DNA from: an uncultured bacterium
Lineage (GTDB): Bacteria; Bipolaricaulota; Bipolaricaulia; UBA7950; UBA9294
DNA: 64,000 bases
Assembly: GCA_903857865.1 (NCBI GenBank)
Contig: CAIOGO010000013.1
Location: 1-64,000 of the forward strand
Direction of reading: 5' to 3'
This document shows, piece after piece, positions 53,846 to 61,789 of this stretch. Each line of letters starts with the position of its first letter. Position 1 is the stretch's first letter. A program made the translations under genes and the position numbers. The notes under the pieces are model-generated. The model was not told the DNA's origin. It saw only the letters and a program-made list of their open reading frames with translations, and made no database searches.

Positions 53846-54471
53846 TCGTCGTGGCGGCCTGCTTCCGGCACGAGACGAAATGGATCGCCCGGCGAACGGG
53901 GACGCAAATCGTGCGCACGGGCATGGGAACTCGCGCGGCCGCGGACCTCGATCGACTCGCTTTGGATCCCGCGTCGATCTCGCTCCTTCTCTCGACCGGG
54001 TTCTGCGGAGGCCTCAACGCAAAGCTTCGAGCCGGCGACCTCGTGGTCGGGGAGCGGATCCACCATCACGGGACAACGATCGCCGTCGATCAGGACCTTG
54101 CTGCCCGCGCGGTCGGCGCGCTTCACGACGAGGGCCTCGCTCCGCGTGCCGGGGCGGTCGAGTGTTCGGACGACGTGGCGGACGGCGCCGCCAAGCGCGC
54201 GCTCGCGGCGGGCGGTGCGTTGTCGGTGGATCTTGAGAGTGGACCCCTGGCGGCGTGGGCGTCGGCGCACGGCGTGCCGTTCCTGAGTTGCCGTGTGGTC
54301 CTCGACAGCCTGTCCGAGGCGATGCCGTTCACGAGCGGGGCACCGCTCTGGATTTCGGTCCTCCGTCACCCGCGCGCGGCCGTCAAAACGGCACGGGCGG
54401 CGAGCGTGGCCGGTCGACGGCTTGGCGCTGCGGTGACGTGCCTGATCGACGCGCTGGAGGCAGAACGATGA
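53842..54471 (+). CDS. hpnG: HpnG-like nucleoside phosphorylase (adenosylhopane phosphorylase)
   Basis: 209 residues from a GTG overlapping the hpnH stop. It is a small nucleoside-phosphorylase fold protein: VAACFRHETKWI start, TGMGTRAAAD, LLLSTGFCGGLNAKLRAGDLVVGE in the nucleoside-binding core, and SVDLESGPLAAWASAHGVPFLSCRVVLDS with the ribose-contact Glu. HpnG removes adenine from adenosylhopane to leave ribosylhopane. The identification leans on position after hpnH; by sequence alone it could be another MTA/SAH-type nucleosidase. The stop overlaps ispG (ATGA). Confidence 0.8.
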   Translation: MIVVAACFRHETKWIARRTGTQIVRTGMGTRAAADLDRLALDPASISLLLSTGFCGGLNAKLRAGDLVVGERIHHHGTTIAVDQDLAARAVGALHDEGLAPRAGAVECSDDVADGAAKRALAAGGALSVDLESGPLAAWASAHGVPFLSCRVVLDSLSEAMPFTSGAPLWISVLRHPRAAVKTARAASVAGRRLGAAVTCLIDALEAER

Positions 54472-55529
54472 CGCGTCGGGTGAACGTAGGCGGCGTGCCG
54501 ATCGGCGGTGGCGCCCCGATCTCTGTTCAGTCGATGACGACCACGCAGACGTCGGACATCGCTGCGACGGTCGCTCAAGTCGCGCGGCTCGAGGCCGCGG
54601 GATGCGAGATCGTGCGCGTCGCGGTGCCCGACATGGCGGCGGCCGAGGCCCTGCCGGCGATCCGAAAGGCGATCTCGATCCCGCTCGTCGCCGACATTCA
54701 CTTCGACTACCGGCTGGCGCTTGCCGCGATTCGCGCTGGGGTGGACAAGCTGCGGCTCAACCCGGGCAACATCACGGACCCTGCTTGCATCGCCGAGGTC
54801 GCGGAGGCCGCGGCCTCCGCGGGGATCGCCATCCGCGTCGGCGCCAACTCCGGATCGCTCGCCCCGCTCTACCTCGACGCGCACGGGCGAGCTTCCGTCG
54901 CGGGGATGGTCGAGAGTGCGCTCCACGAGATCCGCATCCTCGAGCGCCAGGGCTTCGAGGCGATCGTCGTCTCGCTCAAGGCGACGGACGTGCGGATGAC
55001 GATTGACGCGTACCGCGCCATCGCGCGCGAGGTCGATTATCCCCTCCACGTCGGCATTACCGAAGCCGGAACGGTCTGGGAGGGAGCGATTCGTTCGGCC
55101 GTCGGGCTCGGCGTCCTCTTCGCGGAGGGGTTGGGCGACACGGTGCGCGTCTCGCTCGCGGGGGATCCGGTCGAGGAAGTCCGTGCGGCGTACGAGATCC
55201 TGCGGTCGCTCGGCCTGCGGTCACGCGGCTTGGACCTCCATGTCTGCCCGACCTGCGGGCGCACGGGCATCGACCTCGCGTCGATCGCCGGCGAGGTGCG
55301 GACGGCGCTCGCCGACGTCGCGGAGCCGATCAAGCTGGCACTCATGGGCTGCGTCGTGAACGGGCTCGGCGAGGTCCGCGACGCCGACGTCGGCCTCGTC
55401 GGGAGCAAGGGGCAGGGATCGATCTACGTGGCCGGCGAGGTGGTCGCCGCGGCGGTGCCGGAAGTGGAACTTGCAGCTGAGATCGTGCGCGTTGTGCGGG
55501 GGACGATCGCGGAGAGGAAGCATGCGTAG
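54468..55529 (+). CDS. ispG: 4-hydroxy-3-methylbut-2-en-1-yl diphosphate synthase
   Basis: 353 residues. It converts MEcPP to HMBPP, the penultimate step of the MEP pathway, using a 4Fe-4S cluster. The cluster ligands are C260 and C263 (HVCPTCGRTGID), C295 (LMGCVVNGLGE) and the unusual Glu ligand E302. The TIM-barrel part has VQSMTTTQTSD, ADIHFDYRLA, LRLNPGN and RVGANSGSL. Length matches the single-barrel bacterial form. It begins in an ATGA overlap with hpnG. Confidence 0.96.
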   Translation: MTRRVNVGGVPIGGGAPISVQSMTTTQTSDIAATVAQVARLEAAGCEIVRVAVPDMAAAEALPAIRKAISIPLVADIHFDYRLALAAIRAGVDKLRLNPGNITDPACIAEVAEAAASAGIAIRVGANSGSLAPLYLDAHGRASVAGMVESALHEIRILERQGFEAIVVSLKATDVRMTIDAYRAIAREVDYPLHVGITEAGTVWEGAIRSAVGLGVLFAEGLGDTVRVSLAGDPVEEVRAAYEILRSLGLRSRGLDLHVCPTCGRTGIDLASIAGEVRTALADVAEPIKLALMGCVVNGLGEVRDADVGLVGSKGQGSIYVAGEVVAAAVPEVELAAEIVRVVRGTIAERKHA

Positions 55530-55556
55530 CGCGCCGCGCAGTGTGCAGGAGTTGGC

Positions 55557-56432
55557 GTGAGCGAGGTCGTGAAGGCCGAGGTGCTCGGGTTCTGTGGCGG
55601 CGTCCGTCGCGCTGTTCGCCTCATTGAGACCGAGCTTGAAGAGCGCGGCCCGCTCTTCACCCTCGGTGCGATCGTCCACAACTCGCACGTCGTCGACGCC
55701 CTGGCGTGCAAGGGTGCGCGGGTCGTGGAGTCCCTTGAGGAGGTCCCCGTCGGCGGCACTGTGGCCATTACGGCGCACGGGGCGGGAGAGGGCGTTGTGG
55801 CGGAGATCGAGCGCCGCGGCTTGCACTTGGTTGACACGACGTGCCCGATCGTGCGGCGCGCTCAAGAGACGGCGGCGCGGCTCGCCGAAGAAGGGTTTGG
55901 CGTCGTCCTCTACGGCGAAGCGACCCATCCCGAGGTGCGCGGGATTCTGTCGTGGACGCGCGGCCGCGGGATCGCCACGCAGTCTCCGGAGACCGATGTG
56001 CCGCCGGGGCCGCGGGGCGTGGCCATCATCTCGCAGACGACGAAGAGTCCCGAGATGTTCGCGCAGTTCGCCCAAGCGCTTGCGCGCCGTCTCGCGGGGC
56101 GCGTGCCCGAGATCCGGGTTGTGGACACGACGTGTCCCGAGACCGGCCGCCGCTACCAGGCCGCGGAGGAGCTGGCGAAGAGCGTCGACGCCCTCTTCGT
56201 CGTCGGCAGCCGCGGATCGGCGAACACGCGGAAGTTGGCTGAGACCTGTCGCGCTACGGGGGTACGTACGCACTCGATCGAATCGGCCGACGAGATCGAG
56301 GATTCCTGGTTCGGTGAAGAGGAGCGATTGGGCGTCACGGCGGGAGCCTCTACGCCCGACGATGTGATCGAAGCCGTTGTCCGGCGTCTCGAGGGTGGCA
56401 AGTCGACGGACGTGCCGAGGGGATCAACGTGA
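55557..56432 (+). CDS. ispH: 4-hydroxy-3-methylbut-2-enyl diphosphate reductase
   Basis: 291 residues from a GTG. It reduces HMBPP to IPP and DMAPP, the last MEP step. The three cluster cysteines are C13 (GFCGGVRRA), C96 (VDTTCPIVR) and C193 (VDTTCPETGRR); the substrate-binding blocks AIVHNSHVV, ITAHGAG and the SQTTKS threonines are present. It lies 27 bp after ispG and its stop overlaps a small frame (GTGA). Confidence 0.95.
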   Translation: MSEVVKAEVLGFCGGVRRAVRLIETELEERGPLFTLGAIVHNSHVVDALACKGARVVESLEEVPVGGTVAITAHGAGEGVVAEIERRGLHLVDTTCPIVRRAQETAARLAEEGFGVVLYGEATHPEVRGILSWTRGRGIATQSPETDVPPGPRGVAIISQTTKSPEMFAQFAQALARRLAGRVPEIRVVDTTCPETGRRYQAAEELAKSVDALFVVGSRGSANTRKLAETCRATGVRTHSIESADEIEDSWFGEEERLGVTAGASTPDDVIEAVVRRLEGGKSTDVPRGST

Positions 56433-56668
56433 AGAGGGAAGGATCGATGCGAACGACGACCGAGGAGAGAGCGGCGATGCGCCTCCACCGGGCGGCGCTG
56501 AAGCGCGGCGCGCGGCGCGCGCCCTGCCGCGGCCCGATGCCTCACCCTCTGCGCATCGGCCTCCTCGCCAGCATCGAGCCGGCGAACTGCGATGACTTCT
56601 CTTGCTGCGCCTCGCTCCCGGCGCGGGAGGAGTACTGGCTCTCTGTCTCGGCAGCGTGGAGGTTCTGA
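56429..56668 (+). CDS. Possible small protein between ispH and hpnE
   Basis: A 79-residue frame that starts in a GTGA overlap with ispH and whose TGA shares a base with the hpnE ATG (TGATG). That double coupling is the main argument that it is translated. The product is Arg-rich in its first half and has four Cys (one near residue 33, three in NCDDFSCCAS). I recognise no family. It could equally be untranslated spacer sequence open by chance in a high-GC genome. Confidence 0.35.
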   Translation: MKREGSMRTTTEERAAMRLHRAALKRGARRAPCRGPMPHPLRIGLLASIEPANCDDFSCCASLPAREEYWLSVSAAWRF

Positions 56669-58014
56669 TGGCGCGCATCGTGGTCGTCGGAGGAGGCTTT
56701 GCGGGAATGGCCGCCGCCTGCCGCCTCTCCGGCGACGGGCACTCGGTGACGTTGCTCGAGGCCAGTCTGCGCCTCGGCGGACGTGCGGCGTCGTTCGAGC
56801 GTCGTGGCGACACGCTCGACTACGGCCAACACATCCTCTTGCGCGCCTGCGGCGCGGCTCAAGGCTTCCTCGAACGCATCGGCGCATCGGATGCCGTCTC
56901 GTTTCAGGACTCGCTCGCGATCCCGCTCCTCTTCGACGGGGAACGGACCGTCCTGCGGTCGTGGCCGCTTCCCGGCATCGCGCACCTCCTGCCCGCACTG
57001 CTTGGGTACCGGCCGCTGAGCGGGCGCGAGCGTTTCGCTGCTGCGCGTGCAGGGTTCACCCTGTGGGCCATGCGCTCTTCGCGGGAGGAAAGCTTTGCAG
57101 ACTGGCTCAGGCGCCATCGGCAGACCGCGAGGATCATCCGCCGATTCTGGGATCCCATCGTCGTCGCGACCCTGAACGCTCCCTCCTTTGCGGTGTCGTT
57201 CCGTGCTGCCCGCTGTGTCTTCCACGAGGCGTTCTTCGTTCCGCACGGCGCCGACATGGGACTGTTCACCGTCCCGCTCGGTGACGTGTTCCAGGCCGCA
57301 AGGCGCTATCTCGAAGCCCGCGACGGCACGGTCGAGGTCAACGCGCGCGTCGAGGAGATCCTCGCGAGCGACGGACGCGCGCGCGGCGTCCGACTGGCGA
57401 ACGGGCGCGAGATCGCGGCCGATGCGATCGTTGCCGCTGTCCCGCCCGATGCCCTCGCAGAGCTGGCTTCGGGCGTTCCGGAGCTAGCGCGCACGGTGGG
57501 TGACGCCCACCGCCTCGAATGGGCGCCGATTGTCAACGTCCACCTCACGTTCGATCGCCGCGTCCTGGGCGACGCCTTCGCCATCGGCATCGACTCACCT
57601 GTCCAGGCAATCTTCGACCGAGCTGATGCGTCGAGCCTGGCCGTGGGATCGGCCAAGGGCCAGACGCTGGTCCTGTCACAGAGCACCGCGGCCGAGTGGA
57701 TCGACCAAGCTGACGAAGAGATCGTAGGTAGGCTCTCGGGCGCGTTGCGCGATCTCCTGCCTGCAGTGCGCGACGCGAAGCTCGTGGACTCGCTTGTCAT
57801 CCGCCATCGGAAGGCGACGTTCGTCCCGGCACCGGGATCCGAAGTGCTGCGACCGAAATCCCGCACACCGATCGGCGGCCTCTACCTTGCCGGCGACTGG
57901 ACCGCGACCTCATGGCCGTCGACGATCGAAAGCGCCGTCCGGTCAGGCATCTATGCCGCCGCCGCAGTCGAGGTCGATGCCGAGAAGGGCGCTGACGAAG
58001 CTTCCGGCAGATGA
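56668..58014 (+). CDS. hpnE: HpnE-type squalene-associated FAD-dependent oxidoreductase
   Basis: 448 residues. The N-terminal FAD-binding motif IVVVGGGFAGMAAACRLSGDG, then LLEASLRLGGRAASFE and YGQHILLRACGAA, mark a phytoene-desaturase-like flavoprotein; the closing GGLYLAGDWTATSWPSTIESAVRSG is typical of HpnE. HpnE reduces hydroxysqualene to squalene after HpnC and HpnD have acted. Neither HpnC, HpnD nor a squalene-hopene cyclase is encoded in the window. Carotenoid desaturases are related, but the neighbours favour HpnE. Confidence 0.87.
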   Translation: MARIVVVGGGFAGMAAACRLSGDGHSVTLLEASLRLGGRAASFERRGDTLDYGQHILLRACGAAQGFLERIGASDAVSFQDSLAIPLLFDGERTVLRSWPLPGIAHLLPALLGYRPLSGRERFAAARAGFTLWAMRSSREESFADWLRRHRQTARIIRRFWDPIVVATLNAPSFAVSFRAARCVFHEAFFVPHGADMGLFTVPLGDVFQAARRYLEARDGTVEVNARVEEILASDGRARGVRLANGREIAADAIVAAVPPDALAELASGVPELARTVGDAHRLEWAPIVNVHLTFDRRVLGDAFAIGIDSPVQAIFDRADASSLAVGSAKGQTLVLSQSTAAEWIDQADEEIVGRLSGALRDLLPAVRDAKLVDSLVIRHRKATFVPAPGSEVLRPKSRTPIGGLYLAGDWTATSWPSTIESAVRSGIYAAAAVEVDAEKGADEASGR

Positions 58015-58018
58015 CCTG

Positions 58019-58387
58019 CTAGGGCACTGGCAGAACCACGATGACGCGCTTCGTGGATGCCAGGAACTCGAATTCACCCATGTCCATGTCGATGATGTAG
58101 AGGAACACCTCATACGTCCCTGGCGCAGTGAACGTGTGGAACGCACTGCGGCCACTCGCTTCCGCCCCGTCACCGAATTCCCATCTGTAGTCATATGCAC
58201 CGGCTCGCTCCGGCGGAACGAACGTGCAGGACGCGTCGAACGCAGCGGTGAGCGGTGCGTAGCCGATTGTCGGCTCTACCTCAATGCATGCGATGATCGG
58301 GCGAGCGGGCTCCAGGCACCCCGCGACGGCCAGCAGCATCGCCGCGAGAAGCGACAATAGGAGCGCGACTCTCGTCGTCTTAGTCAT
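58019..58387 (-). CDS. Small PKD-domain lipoprotein
   Basis: 122 residues. A signal peptide with lipobox LAVAGC (Cys at 24) predicts a lipid-anchored surface or periplasmic protein. The remainder is one PKD-like domain: PLTAAFDASCT, YDYRWEFGDGAEASGRSAFHTFTAPGTYEV, then a closing strand. Such domains mediate protein or carbohydrate contacts. It is convergent with hpnE, with only 4 bp between stops. Confidence 0.88.
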   Translation of the reverse strand: MTKTTRVALLLSLLAAMLLAVAGCLEPARPIIACIEVEPTIGYAPLTAAFDASCTFVPPERAGAYDYRWEFGDGAEASGRSAFHTFTAPGTYEVFLYIIDMDMGEFEFLASTKRVIVVLPVP

Positions 58388-58474
58388 GTCTCGTCATCCT
58401 CCCTACGTGCTCACCCTAGATGCGCAAGGACAAGATAGGAGGACAGAGTGTCGAGGTCAAGTCCGCCGTCGTCC

Positions 58475-58538
58475 CACTTTGTGAGACACAAGGCCTATGG
58501 CCTTCGCACTTTGCGAGACGACCGCGCTGCGCTATACT
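58475..58538 (+). promoter_or_regulatory. Aconitase promoter with direct-repeat operator candidates
   Basis: TTGCGA (58511-58516), 16-bp spacer and TATACT (58533-58538). A 13-bp motif, CACTTTGYGAGAC, occurs at 58475-58487 and 58507-58519, 32 bp apart (about three helical turns), the second overlapping the -35 box. A perfect palindrome AAGGCC-TAT-GGCCTT (58490-58504) lies between them. Regulation of aconitase by a metabolic regulator is plausible. Confidence 0.6.
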
Positions 58539-58563
58539 ACCGGCCACAAAAGAGGTGGTGCAC

Positions 58564-60453
58564 GTGCCGCAAACCATGACCGAGAAGATCCTTGCGCAAC
58601 ACCTGCGCGAGGGGAAGCTAGAGCGCGGAACCGAGATCGGCATCCGCATGGATCATTGCCTGACGCAAGACTCGACCGGGACGATGGCGTGGCTCGAGTT
58701 CGAAGCGCTCGGGATCGACAAGGTCCGCGCGGAGCTCGCGGTGTCGTATTCCGACCACACCTCGCTCGGGTTCAAGGGCGAGTCGACCGACGATCACATT
58801 TTCCTCCAGACCATCGCGTCGCATTACGGCGCCAAGTTCTCGAAGAACGGCAACGGCGTGTGCCATCAGATCCACTACGAGCGCTTCGGCGTGCCTGGCA
58901 AGACGCTCATCGGCTCGGACTCGCACACCCCGACGGCCGGCGGGCTCGGCATGCTCGGCATCGGCGCCGGCGGCATGGACGTTGCCGTGTGCATGGGCGG
59001 CGGCCCGTTCTACCTCACCGTGCCGAAGATGCTGAAGATCGTCCTCACCGGGAAGCTGTCGCCCAACGTCGGGGCGAAGGACGTCGCGCTCGAGGTCCTA
59101 CGGCGGATCACGGTCAAGGGCGGCGTCGGCTACTTCCTCGAGTTCGTCGGGCCGGGCCTGAAGACCTTGTCGGTGCCCGAGCGCGCGACGATCACCAACA
59201 TGGGCGCCGAGTCCGGCGCGACGTCATCCATCTTTCCATCCGACGACGTGACGAAGGCGTTCCTCAAGATGCAGGGGCGCGAGAAGGACTGGCGCGAGCT
59301 TTCGCCCGACCAGGGCGCCGTCTACGACAAGGAGATCACGATCGACCTCGCGACCGTGAAGCCGCTCGTCGCGATGCCCGGCATGCCCGACAACGTGTTT
59401 GACATCGACCAGGTCGCGGGCACGAAGATCGACCAGGTCTTCATCGGCTCGTGCACGAACGGGTCCTACCAGGATCTCAAGATCGTCGCCGAGATGCTGA
59501 AGGGCAAGAAGGTGTCGACCGACATCGACGTCATTGTGTCGCCCGGATCGCGGCAGGCGTGGGAAATGTTGATGGAAGATGGCAGCTTCCTCGAGCTCAC
59601 CAAGGCCGGCGTGCGGATGATCGAGCCCGGATGCAACGCCTGCATCGGCATCGGCTTTGTGCCCGGCACGAACCACCTCTCGCTGCGCACCGTGAACCGC
59701 AACTGGAAGGGCCGTGGCGGGAACGAGGATGGCAAGCTCGCCTTGTGCGGACCGCAAGTCGCTGCAGCCTCGGCGCTCAAGGGGGTCATCGCCGATCCGC
59801 GCGAGCTGCCGGCCCCTAAGGTCAAGGTCGACCACCTCACCGTCGACGACTACCTCATCCTCGAGCCGCAGGGCCCGAAGGTGGAGATTCGCCGGGCGCC
59901 GAACATCGTGCCGCTCGGGAACCAGCGGCCGCTGCCGCCCGTGCTCAAGGGCGAGGCGCTGCTCAAGGTCGGCGACGGGATCTCGACCGACGCGATCCTG
60001 CCCGCCGGTCCGCTCACGCAGCACCTGCGCTCGAACCTCCCGGAGACGTCGAAGTTCACGTTCCACTACGATGACAAGACCTTCGCCGCGCGTGCCGCGG
60101 AGAAGGGCGGCGGGTTCATCGTCGGTGGCGACAACTACGGCCAAGGCTCGTCGCGCGAGCACGCGGCGCTGGCGCCGTGGAAGCTCGGGATCACGGCCGT
60201 GCTGGCGAAGAGCTTCGCCCGCATCCACCGCGCGAACCTCGTGAACATGGGCATCCTGCCGATGACGTGCAACACCGACCTCATCGATCAGGGCGACCAA
60301 CTCGAGATCGACGTCTCCAAGCTCACGCCCGACCTTGTCGTGAAGAACCTCACCAAGGGCACGACCGTCCCGGCGAAGCAGGATCTGTCCGAGCGCGAGA
60401 AGGCGATGCTCAGGGCTGGAGGTCTGCTGGCGTATACCGCTCAGGGCCATTAG
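58564..60453 (+). CDS. acn: Aconitate hydratase, Aquifex-type
   Basis: 629 residues, started at the GTG at 58564 because AGAGG lies eight bases before it; an ATG four codons later has poorer spacing. It interconverts citrate and isocitrate in the TCA cycle. Cluster cysteines are C297 (GSCTNG), C357 and C360 (PGCNACIG). Substrate blocks include HQIHYERFGVPGKTLIGSDSHTPTAGGLGMLGIGAGG and the swivel-domain GGDNYGQGSSREHAALAP. The length of ~630-660 and the order match the small bacterial type first described in Aquifex rather than AcnA or AcnB (~890). Confidence 0.93.
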   Translation: MPQTMTEKILAQHLREGKLERGTEIGIRMDHCLTQDSTGTMAWLEFEALGIDKVRAELAVSYSDHTSLGFKGESTDDHIFLQTIASHYGAKFSKNGNGVCHQIHYERFGVPGKTLIGSDSHTPTAGGLGMLGIGAGGMDVAVCMGGGPFYLTVPKMLKIVLTGKLSPNVGAKDVALEVLRRITVKGGVGYFLEFVGPGLKTLSVPERATITNMGAESGATSSIFPSDDVTKAFLKMQGREKDWRELSPDQGAVYDKEITIDLATVKPLVAMPGMPDNVFDIDQVAGTKIDQVFIGSCTNGSYQDLKIVAEMLKGKKVSTDIDVIVSPGSRQAWEMLMEDGSFLELTKAGVRMIEPGCNACIGIGFVPGTNHLSLRTVNRNWKGRGGNEDGKLALCGPQVAAASALKGVIADPRELPAPKVKVDHLTVDDYLILEPQGPKVEIRRAPNIVPLGNQRPLPPVLKGEALLKVGDGISTDAILPAGPLTQHLRSNLPETSKFTFHYDDKTFAARAAEKGGGFIVGGDNYGQGSSREHAALAPWKLGITAVLAKSFARIHRANLVNMGILPMTCNTDLIDQGDQLEIDVSKLTPDLVVKNLTKGTTVPAKQDLSEREKAMLRAGGLLAYTAQGH

Positions 60454-60670
60454 GAGATAGCCCTGAGCGGAGAGAACGGAGCGGCATCATCGCTCCGTTC
60501 TCATAACGTACTCGGTGCAACATCAGATCGGCACCGAGTACGCCACGGCAACAGGGCCACTAGGAGATAGCCCTGAGTGGAGAGAACGGAGCGACATCAT
60601 CGCTCCGTTCTCATAACGGACTCGGCGCAACCTCAGATCGGCACCGAGTACGTCACGGCAACAAGGACAC
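60440..60670 (+). repeat. Two tandem 110-bp units, each with two or three hairpins
   Basis: The sequence from about 60451 repeats at 60561 with exact 110-bp period, followed by a short third start (CACTAGG near 60668). Each unit has a CTCAGGGC/GCCCTGAG-like pair, a perfect 12-bp stem GAGAACGGAGCG/CGCTCCGTTCTC (unit 1: 60472-60502) and an 11-bp stem GTACTCGGTGC/GCACCGAGTAC (unit 1: 60508-60541). The 12-bp stem is unchanged in unit 2; the third stem is partly broken there. It may protect the aconitase mRNA 3' end, or be a REP-like element or a noncoding RNA. Confidence 0.8.
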
Positions 60671-60701
60671 TAGGTAGTAGCTTGCACTCGGAATCGAAGA
60701 C

Positions 60702-60734
60702 GCCGCGGGCGAAAGTTCGCGGCACTCTTCTTCT
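60702..60734 (+). terminator. Probable terminator downstream of aconitase
   Basis: GCCGCGGGC (60702-60710), a GAAA tetraloop, then GTTCGCGGC (60715-60723), pairing over nine bases with two G-U pairs, followed by ACTCTTCTTCT. The tail is pyrimidine-rich but not a pure T-run, so strength is uncertain. Confidence 0.55.
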
Positions 60735-60786
60735 GCCGCCGCGCGTCAATGCGTGTAGATGAGCGGAGTATGGCTCGTCCGAGCTC

Positions 60787-60815
60787 TTGATCTGTCCGCC
60801 GGCGCCCGCTATGCT
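60787..60815 (+). promoter_or_regulatory. Promoter of candidate small RNA
   Basis: TTGATC (60787-60792), a 17-bp spacer and TATGCT (60810-60815). Transcription would start near 60822, with no coding frame before the terminator at 60859-60890. Confidence 0.5.
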
Positions 60816-60821
60816 CGCTCT

Positions 60822-60890
60822 ATCCTTCAACGCCAGGGAGCCTACGGGCAAGCTGGTCGCCTCCGGGTTGCGACCCGGAGGCTTCTTCTT
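60822..60890 (+). ncRNA. Candidate ~69-nt small RNA ending in an intrinsic terminator
   Basis: Between a plausible promoter and a strong terminator lies a short segment with its own hairpin: CCAG, GGA, GCC, a TACG tetraloop, GGC, AAG, CTGG. The cUACGg loop belongs to the extra-stable UNCG class. No start codon with a ribosome site is present. It does not match an RNA family I can name. The 557-bp gap 60454-61010 otherwise holds the tandem units and the first terminator. Confidence 0.45.
60859..60890 (+). terminator. Strong intrinsic terminator
   Basis: GCCTCCGGGT (60859-60868), loop TGCG, ACCCGGAGGC (60873-60882): ten perfect GC-rich pairs, then TTCTTCTT. It is oriented on the plus strand and ends the candidate small RNA. 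Confidence 0.75.
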
Positions 60891-61010
60891 GGACACTCCG
60901 CCGATGCCCGGCTGGTTTGCTGCGCCTGACAGAGAACCAGTATTCCTTGTACCGCGTGCAGCAAAACAAACCCAAGGGCGCCCGCGGTTCGCTTCTCCCA
61001 CAGGAGGAGC

Positions 61011-61238
61011 TCACTTCTCCAGTCGAAGTAGTTCCTCAATCGTCAGGCCGACGTCCCGGGCGATTCTGTGAAGTAGACTCGGCGCGACATCGCGCGAGCC
61101 ATGGAATGGAATTGTCGTCCCCCGACCGTCCGGATGGCGGTACTGCCTGTGTGATCCTCGCTGCCGGACAAGAACGAAGCCTCGTCTCTCAAGGAGCCTC
61201 GCGACTTCGTGAGGTTTGAGGATCGGGGACTCGGGCAC
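61011..61238 (-). CDS. hicA: HicA-type mRNA interferase toxin
   Basis: 75 residues from a GTG one base after the hicB stop. It matches the HicA double-stranded-RNA-binding-like fold: LKPHEVARLLERRGFVLVRQRGSHRQYRHPDG, with the catalytic His at H30 (GSH), then TTIPFHGSRDVAPSLLHRIARDVGLTIEELLRL. HicA cleaves mRNA when not held by HicB. It lies downstream of hicB, the less common order for this family. Confidence 0.93.
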   Translation of the reverse strand: MPESPILKPHEVARLLERRGFVLVRQRGSHRQYRHPDGRGTTIPFHGSRDVAPSLLHRIARDVGLTIEELLRLEK

Positions 61239-61239
61239 G

Positions 61240-61449
61240 TCAGCCGACCTGCACGGTCTGAGTACCGACGTACTCGGACTCGAGGGCGGGCTCGCCGTCT
61301 TCGAGGAGCATGGAGATGACCTCGGCGAGGTTCCCTTTCAGCTCGTCAATCGTCTCTCCCTGGGAGTGCGCGCCCGGCCAGCCGGGCACATAGCCCACGA
61401 ACAACCCAGTCTGGGCATCTCGTTCAATGACGATGTTCCAGGAACGCAT
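61240..61449 (-). CDS. hicB: HicB-type antitoxin
   Basis: 69 residues from the ATG at 61449, which has GGAGGTG six bases upstream; an in-frame start 24 bases earlier lacks one. It is a partial RNase-H-fold HicB: WNIVIERDAQTGLFVGYVPGWPGAHSQGETIDELKGNLAEVISMLLEDGEP. It is of the short type without a C-terminal DNA-binding domain, so self-regulation would need another protein. Its stop is followed by the hicA start. The 340-bp gap upstream (61450-61789) shows only a CTCGGCAC/GTGCCGAG palindrome near 61574-61602. Confidence 0.9.
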   Translation of the reverse strand: MRSWNIVIERDAQTGLFVGYVPGWPGAHSQGETIDELKGNLAEVISMLLEDGEPALESEYVGTQTVQVG

Positions 61450-61789
61450 TTCGGCACCTCCGAAGGGCATCATAGCATCATGCGTGCCTGCCTGTCACTC
61501 AGGTCACGAAGAGTGGTTGGCCGCGGCGAACGTCAAGAGGCAAGACGCGACCCCTCCGCCCCTCTTCTGACGGACTCGGCACGCGTTCGGACCAGTGCCG
61601 AGCACGCGGACGCTACGGAAGAACACGGGCCTCTGCCATTCGGCGGTGCGAGACACACAGCGGACCAGAGGATGCCGCGAGCATATGCCGGCGGGGTCCT
61701 CATCACGCGCTCGGGTCGACGACTCACCGGCGCTGAGGGCGCAGGCTGAGGCGCCTGCTCTTTCATTCGTGCCGGACATGGGGTGCGTT

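Noticed and set aside
60822-60890. Guanidine-II (mini-ykkC) riboswitch suggested by the TACGG loop
   Set aside because: That class needs two hairpins with ACGR loops upstream of a gene; here only one loop is similar and a terminator follows with no gene in frame.
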